Origin: an uncultured Odoribacter sp.
GTDB taxonomy: Bacteria; Bacteroidota; Bacteroidia; Bacteroidales; Marinifilaceae
DNA length: 11,385 nt
Reading direction: 5' to 3'
Assembly (NCBI GenBank): GCA_900544025.1
Contig: UQTM01000093.1
Coordinates: forward strand, 1 to 11,385
This document shows positions 5,742-11,385 of this stretch, one piece after another. The translations under genes and the position numbers were made by a program. The first letter of the stretch is position 1. Every line of letters starts with the position of its first letter. The notes under the pieces are model-generated. The model was given only the letters and a program-made list of their open reading frames with translations, was not told the DNA's origin and ran no database searches.

Positions 5742-8700
5742 ATGAAAAGAAAAGCGTGGGTCGTTTTGGTTTTAGGGTTGTTGGTGTTGGGGCTGACCTC
5801 CCTGACGGAATATCTGTTTTACCGTCAGGAAGAGAATACGTGGGTAAGGCGTTTTGAAAGAAGGCTTCACAGCGAGGAGGTGAAAGCCGATCAATTGCTG
5901 GCTACATTTAAAGATTCTGTGGATATCAATTCTCATGAATGGGACGAGGACGTGATCTTTGTGGGATTTCAGGACGGAAAGATCGTATTCTGGACAAATA
6001 AGGCGGTAGGCACGGCTGATTTGTACAACGAATTGAAACGGAGCAGGCAAATTGTCGAAATCAATAATGCTTATTATGAAGTCAGGCGTAAGAATTATAA
6101 AGACATCGAATATTTTGCCCTGCTGCATATCAAGGACAATTATCCATATACGAATAAATATGTAAAAAACAAGTTCGGCAATTTTTTAAAAATCGACACG
6201 GATAATATCGACGATATAGAAATGTCGCCTGTCCCGATAAAGAATGGGTTGCTGATTTCCGATAAAGACCATACTCCGTTGTTTTATATCACTTATAGCG
6301 GGAATTATAAGGAAAGAATGTCTAATGTTTTTTTGCTTTGCTTTTACCTGCTTTTTTTCCTGAGCCTGTTTTACGTGTACGACATTTTACAAAAAAATGC
6401 GCCTACCTTAAAATGGCAGTTGCTTTATCTGGTTCTGTTCGTTGGTGTGCTGGCGGGTATCCGCTATGTGGTTACGGTTTTCCATATTCCGGCCTCCTGT
6501 TATAACTTACCTATTTTCGACAATACGATCTCCAAGGATTTTTTTATATCGTCTATCGGCGACCTTTTATTGACGGTATTCTGTGTTTTTCAGATTTTAT
6601 ACATCACTTTCGCCAATTTAAAGATCAACTATCAAAACGAGATATTGAAGCATTACCGGTATGTGATCGGGGTGGTCTTTATCCTGTTCGTTTTCTTATA
6701 CGTGGATTTCTTCAATTTTGCTATCAGTCTGGTGGTCGAGAATATGGATATCCACATGAATGTGGCCCGCCTTGTACATGTGGGGCTGGCGTCGGTGGTC
6801 GGTTTCTCTTCCATCATTGTTGCCGGGCTGGTGATTGTTGTTATCATTTACAGTTCGGTGTCTGTTTTTCAGCGAATCCTGTCGTTCGGCTCGGTCGTTG
6901 TGCTGGTTACTATAACCTGTTCCTGCCTTTGCCTGATCAGTTATGTGTGGCATACGCACGCCACATTTTGGGATTGCTTTTTCATCTGGATTGTTTTTCT
7001 GCTACTGGCGGTGAATAAGTATTTGGTGAAGCGGGATGTGCAACGGAGTATGTATATTCTGGTCATTTTCCTTTTATCGATCTATCTGGTGATGATCGCA
7101 AAGACTTATGAGCACGATAAGGAATTGAGGCAACGCGCCAGTTTCGCTACGGAATTGATAGAGGAACGGGATTATAATTTTGAGAAACGTTTGGTAGAGA
7201 TCAGTGAAGAGATCAGTTTTTCGCCGGAAATTGCCGAAATGGTGAGGCAAAGCGATGCGTCGGGAATCGATTCTTTATTGTGGGATAAATATATTATCGG
7301 ATATAATTACTATATCGATATCACCCTTTGCCGTCCGCTCGATAGCTTGCTGCTGACAGAGAATAAAGAATTGTGGAATTGCCGCGAATATTTTAATTCG
7401 CAAATCCGGCGGTTGGGACGGCAAGTGGGGAATTCACATTTTTATTTGATTTCCGAGTTTGACGGATGGGTGACCTATATCGGGAAATTCCGTTATAAAC
7501 AAGTGATCCTTTATGTGCGTTTCGATGCCATGAAAGACAATGAGGGAGACGGTTACCCTCAGATCTTGTCGCGAAGATCCGTCACGGACATGGATAACAT
7601 CTACCGCTATTCGTATGCAAAATATAAAAACGGGGAACTGATTTCTTCGTCGGGCGATTTCATTTATTATAAAAAGGCGTCGTCTTTCGGCGAATTGAAT
7701 AAAAATATAGAAGTGGTGGTGAAGGACAAGTATTCCCATATGCTCATTCCGGTAGAGAAAAACAGTATGGTCGTGGTGAGCCTGCACGACAATACTTTTT
7801 CGCTTTACTATATGAATGTGCTGTACGCGTTTTTTGTCTGCATTATCGTTTCGTCTTACGGGTTATTTTTTAATGTAAACCGGAATATCAATTTCAGGCG
7901 GGGGACGTTGAAGGCGAGGATAAAAAATAGTGTAGTTTCTTTGATTTTCGTGTTGTTTGTGCTTCTGACGGCGTTAAGTATTTATCTGAATTCCCGTAGT
8001 TTCGAAGAGAGGCATAGTGCAAAAACAAAAGAATTGCAGAACTATATAAACAAAGAGCTGGAACGGTTTGAATGTGTCGATTCGAGGATATGTCCCGATA
8101 TTATAAAAACCCTTTCGGATATGTCGGAAGTATTGCTGGTCGATATAAATATTTATTTGCCGAACGGTTATTTGGTTTCCACTTCCCGACCGGAGATATT
8201 TCAAAATGGGTTCGACGGATTGCTGATCAATCCGCGTGCGCTGGATGCGATTGGGCGGGAAGGAACGATGAGTTATATCCTGAGTGAACGGATCGGCGAC
8301 CTGGAATATATGTCGGCCTATATGCCTTTGATTTTGGATAACGGGAAGACTTATATCCTGAATGTACCCTATTTTGCTCAGAACGATGAACTGAATGTAG
8401 ATATTCTGATCATGATCATCATTACCGTGAATATTGCCATTATCATGATGGTACTGGCATTTATCCTTTCGGGATTGCTGGCGGAACGGGTTACCAAGCC
8501 TTTGCAGATGGTGAACGATAAATTGAGGCTGATGCGGATCGGGGGGAAAAATGAGAAAATTTTTTATAACCATAAGGACGAAGTGGGAGCGCTGGTATTG
8601 GAATATAATAACATGGTGGATAAGCTGGACGAGAGTATCGTGCAGTTGGCGAAATCGGAACGTGAGAGCGCCTGGAGAGAGATGGCGCGGCAGATCGCCC

Positions 8701-9326
8701 ACGAAATCAAGAATCCTCTCACGCCGATGAAATTGAATGTGCAGTTTATGCAGCGCTCTTTGGTGCAGGGCGATCCGGAATTGTTGAAAGAGCGGTTTAA
8801 AAAGGTGTCTTCTATGCTGATCGAACAAATCGATAATATGGCTTCGATAGCTTCGGCATTTTCTGATTTTGCCAAGATGCCTATTGCCAGCCTGGAAGAG
8901 TTCGATCTGAGCGAATTGCTCAAAAATTGCGTGATGCTGTTCAAAAATAACATCGATTCCCTGAAATGTCAGATAGAACCCGGTCTCCGGGGCGTGGCGG
9001 ACAAGGAACAGATTCGTCGGGTGTTTATCAATATTCTGAAAAATGCAGAGCAAAGTATCCCGGAAGACCGTAAAGGGGAAGTATTTGTGGTAGCCCGCCG
9101 GGTGGACGGACGGATTGAGGTTCGCATTAAAGATAACGGTTGCGGTATTCCTGAAGAATTGAGGGCGCGAATATTTGAACCGAATTTTACAACGAAGTCG
9201 AGTGGAACGGGGTTAGGGCTTGCCATTTCTAATAAAATAGTGGAAAGTATGGGAGGAACGATCGACTTTACCAGCGAAATAGGCGTAGGGTCAGAGTTTG
9301 TCGTAACCTTGAATGGTTTAAAATAA
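5742..9326 (+). CDS. Large multi-pass membrane sensor histidine kinase with NtrY-like core
   Basis: A 1194-residue inner-membrane sensor kinase. I count about 12 membrane segments: near residues 6-24, 195-214, 224-246, 267-290, 306-332, 345-370, 380-402, 408-427, 437-453, 689-711, 729-749 and 884-912. Three probable periplasmic regions lie at about 25-194, 454-688 and 750-883; the last looks like a PAS/Cache-type sensor. A HAMP linker follows (P920, DEVG 946-949). The HisKA segment carries the phospho-accepting H987 in HEIKNPLTPMKL, typical of NtrY-type kinases. The HATPase domain has the N box (N1101), G1 box DNGCGIP from D1131, the F box and G2 box GTGLGLAI from G1155. All catalytic motifs are intact, so it should be active. 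There is no receiver domain in the protein and no response regulator nearby. The HTH gene starts ten bases downstream, so the two are very likely co-transcribed. The signal sensed is unknown; such extensive membrane content suggests an envelope or membrane cue. Confidence 0.93.
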   Translation: MKRKAWVVLVLGLLVLGLTSLTEYLFYRQEENTWVRRFERRLHSEEVKADQLLATFKDSVDINSHEWDEDVIFVGFQDGKIVFWTNKAVGTADLYNELKRSRQIVEINNAYYEVRRKNYKDIEYFALLHIKDNYPYTNKYVKNKFGNFLKIDTDNIDDIEMSPVPIKNGLLISDKDHTPLFYITYSGNYKERMSNVFLLCFYLLFFLSLFYVYDILQKNAPTLKWQLLYLVLFVGVLAGIRYVVTVFHIPASCYNLPIFDNTISKDFFISSIGDLLLTVFCVFQILYITFANLKINYQNEILKHYRYVIGVVFILFVFLYVDFFNFAISLVVENMDIHMNVARLVHVGLASVVGFSSIIVAGLVIVVIIYSSVSVFQRILSFGSVVVLVTITCSCLCLISYVWHTHATFWDCFFIWIVFLLLAVNKYLVKRDVQRSMYILVIFLLSIYLVMIAKTYEHDKELRQRASFATELIEERDYNFEKRLVEISEEISFSPEIAEMVRQSDASGIDSLLWDKYIIGYNYYIDITLCRPLDSLLLTENKELWNCREYFNSQIRRLGRQVGNSHFYLISEFDGWVTYIGKFRYKQVILYVRFDAMKDNEGDGYPQILSRRSVTDMDNIYRYSYAKYKNGELISSSGDFIYYKKASSFGELNKNIEVVVKDKYSHMLIPVEKNSMVVVSLHDNTFSLYYMNVLYAFFVCIIVSSYGLFFNVNRNINFRRGTLKARIKNSVVSLIFVLFVLLTALSIYLNSRSFEERHSAKTKELQNYINKELERFECVDSRICPDIIKTLSDMSEVLLVDINIYLPNGYLVSTSRPEIFQNGFDGLLINPRALDAIGREGTMSYILSERIGDLEYMSAYMPLILDNGKTYILNVPYFAQNDELNVDILIMIIITVNIAIIMMVLAFILSGLLAERVTKPLQMVNDKLRLMRIGGKNEKIFYNHKDEVGALVLEYNNMVDKLDESIVQLAKSERESAWREMARQIAHEIKNPLTPMKLNVQFMQRSLVQGDPELLKERFKKVSSMLIEQIDNMASIASAFSDFAKMPIASLEEFDLSELLKNCVMLFKNNIDSLKCQIEPGLRGVADKEQIRRVFINILKNAEQSIPEDRKGEVFVVARRVDGRIEVRIKDNGCGIPEELRARIFEPNFTTKSSGTGLGLAISNKIVESMGGTIDFTSEIGVGSEFVVTLNGLK

Positions 9327-9336
9327 TAAATGTGAT

Positions 9337-9888
9337 ATGTTTGGTTTCGGTGTTTGTTTGGGTATCGGATTGGTTGTCGGTTTTATTATCGGTATTTTAT
9401 GGCGCAGGAAACAGTGGGGGCAATTGCCTGTGTCCGATCCGGAAACTGCTTTGGCGGAAGAGGGAGGGTTGGACGATGTGCTCCGTTTGGCAAATGCCAA
9501 TGTTATGAGTGATTTGGCGGTTTTAGTGGCGGAACATAAGGTGGTGGAGCACATGCCCGGTTTTTTTGAAAATTTTCAGGATCTGATAAAACAGGGACAG
9601 GAAAATTATTATAAGGAGCTTTGGCATATTTTGAGCCATTACCGTGGCGAGCGTTTACAAAAATTGCAGGGATGTGGGTTAAAGTTATCTACTCAGGATT
9701 TGATATTATTGTTGCTTTGTGAGTTGCGCAAAGACAATAAAACGATAGCTCATTTGATGGGTGTTAATTTGGAAACCTTGAAAAAAAGGAAAACCCGTTT
9801 GAAGTCGAAATTCTCCATAGGCGGACAGGATTTCGAGGCCTTTATGGAAGGAGACGTTTCACAGCTTGCGCCACCTGCCGGGGAGTGA
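9337..9888 (+). CDS. Membrane-anchored protein with C-terminal LuxR-like helix-turn-helix
   Basis: A 183-residue protein I cannot assign to a named family. It starts with one hydrophobic segment (about residues 4-21, Gly-rich) followed at once by WRRK, so by the positive-inside rule the rest should be cytoplasmic. The middle (about 45-110) is helical and acidic. Residues 117-161 (LSTQDLILLLLCELRKDNKT and IAHLMGVNLETLKKRKTRL) have the spacing of a LuxR/GerE-like helix-turn-helix: an LS/T start, a K-T-I-A-H-L-M-G-V turn and a basic recognition helix. This is the pattern seen at the C-terminus of many Bacteroidetes regulators. There is no receiver domain. The ATG is ten bases after the kinase stop, which suggests translational coupling and a shared task. 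Its 3' end overlaps the convergent glycosyltransferase gene by 47 bases. DNA binding is inferred from pattern only. Confidence 0.7.
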   Translation: MFGFGVCLGIGLVVGFIIGILWRRKQWGQLPVSDPETALAEEGGLDDVLRLANANVMSDLAVLVAEHKVVEHMPGFFENFQDLIKQGQENYYKELWHILSHYRGERLQKLQGCGLKLSTQDLILLLLCELRKDNKTIAHLMGVNLETLKKRKTRLKSKFSIGGQDFEAFMEGDVSQLAPPAGE

Positions 9889-10840
9889 TTTCCACCATAC
9901 ATCTTTGATATACACTTTGCTTGCATTTTCCGCGTCCGTCTTTGGTGCAGGGACGGCAAGGCAGGTCGGTTTCGAATGTTTCCACCGTTGTTCCGCTGGG
10001 GAAACCGAAAGCTGTCGGGCCGATCAGGGCCAGCGTTTTTATACCGAAAAGGTCGGCGGCGTGCATAAATCCGGTGTCTGCACTGATTACTACGTTCGAT
10101 TGTTTCACCAGGTAGCAGGATTCGTGCAGGCTGGTTTGTCCCGCCAGGTTATTTACCCGTTCAGGAGCGACGGCACGGATTTCCTCGCAAAAAGTGTCCG
10201 CCGGCCCTGCCAGAATAATGAAGCGGTAATCAGGGAGCGATTTCACTAATTGTTTCCAATGATCTACCGGCCAGCGTTTCATTTCCCAGTTTGCCGAAGG
10301 CACTAAAGTCACCGTACGCGGGGTGATCAGCGGGTTTAATTCAGACGCAAAATTTTCCGGGAAATACCAATCGGTATAAGGGACATTGAAATTTGTGACA
10401 CCCCATTTTTTGAGTGGTTTCCGATAGGATTCCATGCCCCGGAAAGGCCAGTCGAACCGATTGATACCGAACCGGAACAGAAGCAGCCTCTTCATCCGCT
10501 CTTTGCTTCGCAATGCATAGTGCGGGCGTTTACCCAGCCAGGGGATCAATTTGAATTTCAGTATATTTGAACGGATGTTACTGTGGGCGTCGTAGATATA
10601 GTCGTAATGTTCCTTCTTCAGCTCGTTTGCCATGCGAAGTAACCCTTTCAGCCCTTCTTTTTTATCGAATGGCCATATTTTATCGATCCGTTTATCCATA
10701 GACAGGAACGAAGACATGTCTTTCCGGGCGATCCAATGGATTTCTGCATCCGGAAATTGGTTTTTGATCCCTCCGATTACACCCATACATTGGATAATGT
10801 CCCCGATGGAACTGAAACGAATAATTAGAAATTTTGGCAT
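9842..10840 (-). CDS. Glycosyltransferase family 9, heptosyltransferase-like
   Basis: A 332-residue GT-B fold enzyme of family GT9, whose members (WaaC, WaaF and relatives) transfer heptose or related sugars to the core of lipopolysaccharide at the inner face of the cytoplasmic membrane. The N-terminus reads MPKFLIIRFSSIGDII, the family's characteristic first strand and glycine loop. In the C-terminal half, LVPSANWEMKRWP, then DTGFMHAA (residues 255-262) and LIGPTAFGFPSG form the nucleotide-sugar site. A Cys cluster (C295, C298 and two later ones, ending RCM) is often seen in this branch. The ATG at 10840 is chosen over an upstream TTG at 10870, because the -7 box at 10868-10875 would overlap that codon. 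The acceptor and donor cannot be told from sequence. No other LPS genes are in the window. Confidence 0.92.
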   Translation of the reverse strand: MPKFLIIRFSSIGDIIQCMGVIGGIKNQFPDAEIHWIARKDMSSFLSMDKRIDKIWPFDKKEGLKGLLRMANELKKEHYDYIYDAHSNIRSNILKFKLIPWLGKRPHYALRSKERMKRLLLFRFGINRFDWPFRGMESYRKPLKKWGVTNFNVPYTDWYFPENFASELNPLITPRTVTLVPSANWEMKRWPVDHWKQLVKSLPDYRFIILAGPADTFCEEIRAVAPERVNNLAGQTSLHESCYLVKQSNVVISADTGFMHAADLFGIKTLALIGPTAFGFPSGTTVETFETDLPCRPCTKDGRGKCKQSVYQRCMVEITPRQVAQAVKRLLP

Positions 10841-10867
10841 TCGGTCGATAAATTGATATTTCTGTCG

Positions 10868-10875
10868 CAAAGATA
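10868..10875 (-). promoter_or_regulatory. -7 promoter box of the glycosyltransferase gene
   Basis: On the minus strand TATCTTTG matches TAnnTTTG exactly. It lies 27 bases before the ATG at 10840 and would give a leader of about 20 bases. No good -33 TTTG is seen 19-21 bases upstream, so the -33 half is degenerate. Confidence 0.55.
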
Positions 10876-11097
10876 GTGATAAAAACCGAGAGTTAGAGCG
10901 GATTGGAGCAAGAAGGTTGTAAACAAGGGGGTTAGAGAGTAACGGACTGCGCTGTCGCAGCCAAACCGAAGCCGTCGAAAAGCCAACTGAAACCAGAGTT
11001 ACGTTACTATCCCGTTACTCTGTTCCGAAAGGCAAAGACGATTTTGGAAAGGTTTCAAAGCGCTGAAATACAGGCTCTATTCGTCTTGTTCCGACTG

Positions 11098-11105
11098 CAA
11101 ATATA
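11098..11105 (-). promoter_or_regulatory. Possible second minus-strand -7 box
   Basis: On the minus strand TATATTTG matches TAnnTTTG exactly and has the same surroundings (GCAAATATAG on the plus strand) as the tRNA promoter at 5070-5079. It would start a transcript running through the repeat region toward the glycosyltransferase gene. No clear -33 box is seen, so this could be chance in AT-rich DNA. Confidence 0.3.
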
Positions 11106-11213
11106 GCCGGATTTCCAAAATTCGGGCAGAGGGAGACGAAAAAAAGTCAGTTTTCGGATGCGATTGCGTTGATATGCTGCGATTTGCGTATCGAAGAACA
11201 GCTCTACAAGCAA

Positions 11214-11221
11214 TAATTTTG
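11214..11221 (+). promoter_or_regulatory. Possible -7 box of the integrase gene
   Basis: TAATTTTG matches TAnnTTTG and lies 22 bases before the integrase ATG. The nearest upstream TTTG (11183-11186) is 27 bases away, longer than the usual 19-21. Just upstream a seven-base inverted repeat with one G-T pair, GATATGC (11171-11177) / GCGTATC (11186-11192), could be an operator or part of the att region. Confidence 0.4.
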
Positions 11222-11243
11222 TTTCATTAAAAAACGTAGAGTT

Positions 11244-11385
11244 ATGAGATCGACATTCAAGGTTTTATTTTATTTGAAACGCAATGCCCCGAAGAAGAAC
11301 GGGCTTGTTCCCGTCATGTGCCGCATCACGGTAAACGGCAAAATCGCCCAATTCAGTTGCAAACTGGACGTGGAGGAAAAATCAT
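11244..11385 (+). CDS. Tyrosine-type site-specific integrase, N-terminal fragment; runs off the right edge
   Basis: Only the first 47 codons are in the window. The start MRSTFKVLFYLKRNAPKKNG followed by VPVMCRITVNGKIAQFSCKL is the N-terminal arm-binding domain found on Bacteroidetes tyrosine recombinases of conjugative and mobilisable transposons. The pattern is one beta strand, a K-N-G-x-V-P-V turn, a second strand (MCRITVNG) and a third (AQFSCKLDV). This domain contacts arm sites next to the attachment core; the SAM-like and catalytic domains (R-H-R-Y) would lie beyond the edge. The ATG at 11244 gives the standard family start, with no Shine-Dalgarno sequence. Its direction, reading away from the chromosomal glycosyltransferase gene, puts the element's left end in the repeat-rich stretch just upstream. 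An integrase relic without an element cannot be excluded. Confidence 0.85.
   Translation, partial: MRSTFKVLFYLKRNAPKKNGLVPVMCRITVNGKIAQFSCKLDVEEKS

Larger units (their letters stand above)
10876..11243. other. Repeat-rich non-coding region before the integrase (candidate att region)
   Basis: About 370 bases without a credible gene. It contains a perfect 10-base inverted repeat AGAGTAACGG (10936-10945) / CCGTTACTCT (11012-11021), a further direct CGTTACT at 11002-11008, and a hairpin CTGCG-CTGT-CGCAG (10947-10960). There is also a perfect 10-base inverted repeat ATTTTGGAAA (11041-11050) / TTTCCAAAAT (11112-11121), and a direct TGTTCCGA (11021-11028 and 11087-11094). Such clustered short repeats beside a tyrosine integrase are what arm-type and core sites look like. 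The exact element end cannot be set from one side. Confidence 0.55.

Noticed and set aside
7974..9053. A 359-codon open frame on the minus strand inside the kinase gene
   Set aside because: It is antisense to the kinase's sensor, HAMP and catalytic parts. Its composition is rich in His, Gln, Arg and Ile, as expected of a reverse reading, and it has no family motif.
9866..10249. A 127-codon plus-strand open frame after the HTH gene
   Set aside because: It is antisense to the conserved C-terminal half of the GT9 gene and shows no motif.
10841..10870. TTG start ten codons upstream of the glycosyltransferase ATG
   Set aside because: The -7 box at 10868-10875 overlaps it, so this codon would lie before the transcription start; GT9 proteins normally begin at MPKFLIIRFSS-like sequence.
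11174..11230. An 18-codon open frame just before the integrase, as a leader peptide
   Set aside because: It has no ribosome-binding or conservation evidence, and it spans the likely -7 box at 11214-11221, so most of it would not be on the integrase message.

Overview
The window looks like chromosome from a member of the Bacteroidales (phylum Bacteroidetes), ending at the edge of a mobile element. The evidence is: promoter-like boxes of the Bacteroidetes form TAnnTTTG in front of the tRNA and the glycosyltransferase gene; almost no Shine-Dalgarno sequences; a CAT-anticodon tRNA without an encoded CCA end; a gnd-zwf pair, DUF2721, TMEM175 and NtrY-like kinase proteins that read like Bacteroidales versions; and, at the right end, the N-terminus of a Bacteroidetes-type tyrosine integrase. 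I cannot name a genus with confidence.

Layout. Positions 1-2302 hold the oxidative pentose phosphate genes: the 3' end of gnd (6-phosphogluconate dehydrogenase) and a full zwf (glucose-6-phosphate dehydrogenase), 20 bases apart. The 6-phosphogluconolactonase gene that often follows zwf in this group is not present. An intrinsic terminator follows zwf and ends three bases before a small DUF2721 membrane protein gene. That gene converges, with a one-base gap, on a TMEM175-type ion channel gene on the minus strand. A roughly 300-base non-coding stretch with stem-loops follows, then a minus-strand AlkZ/YcaQ-like winged-helix protein (possible DNA glycosylase) and a minus-strand tRNA with its own promoter and terminator.

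Positions 5228-9888 look like a three-gene plus-strand unit: rlmH (23S rRNA pseudouridine methyltransferase), a 1194-residue, about 12-TM sensor histidine kinase with an NtrY-like core, and a 183-residue protein with one N-terminal membrane segment and a C-terminal LuxR-like helix-turn-helix. No receiver-domain response regulator is present, so the membrane-tethered HTH protein is a candidate unconventional partner of the kinase. It overlaps, tail to tail, a minus-strand family 9 (heptosyltransferase-like) glycosyltransferase gene. The last about 400 bases before the integrase start are non-coding and rich in inverted and direct repeats, which fits an attachment-site region.

The most unusual feature is inside gnd. 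Four head-to-tail copies of the heptamer GAAAGTT face four copies of its reverse complement across a 14-base loop. The whole palindrome is read in frame and makes a surface loop of the enzyme about 11 residues longer than in the homologues I recall.
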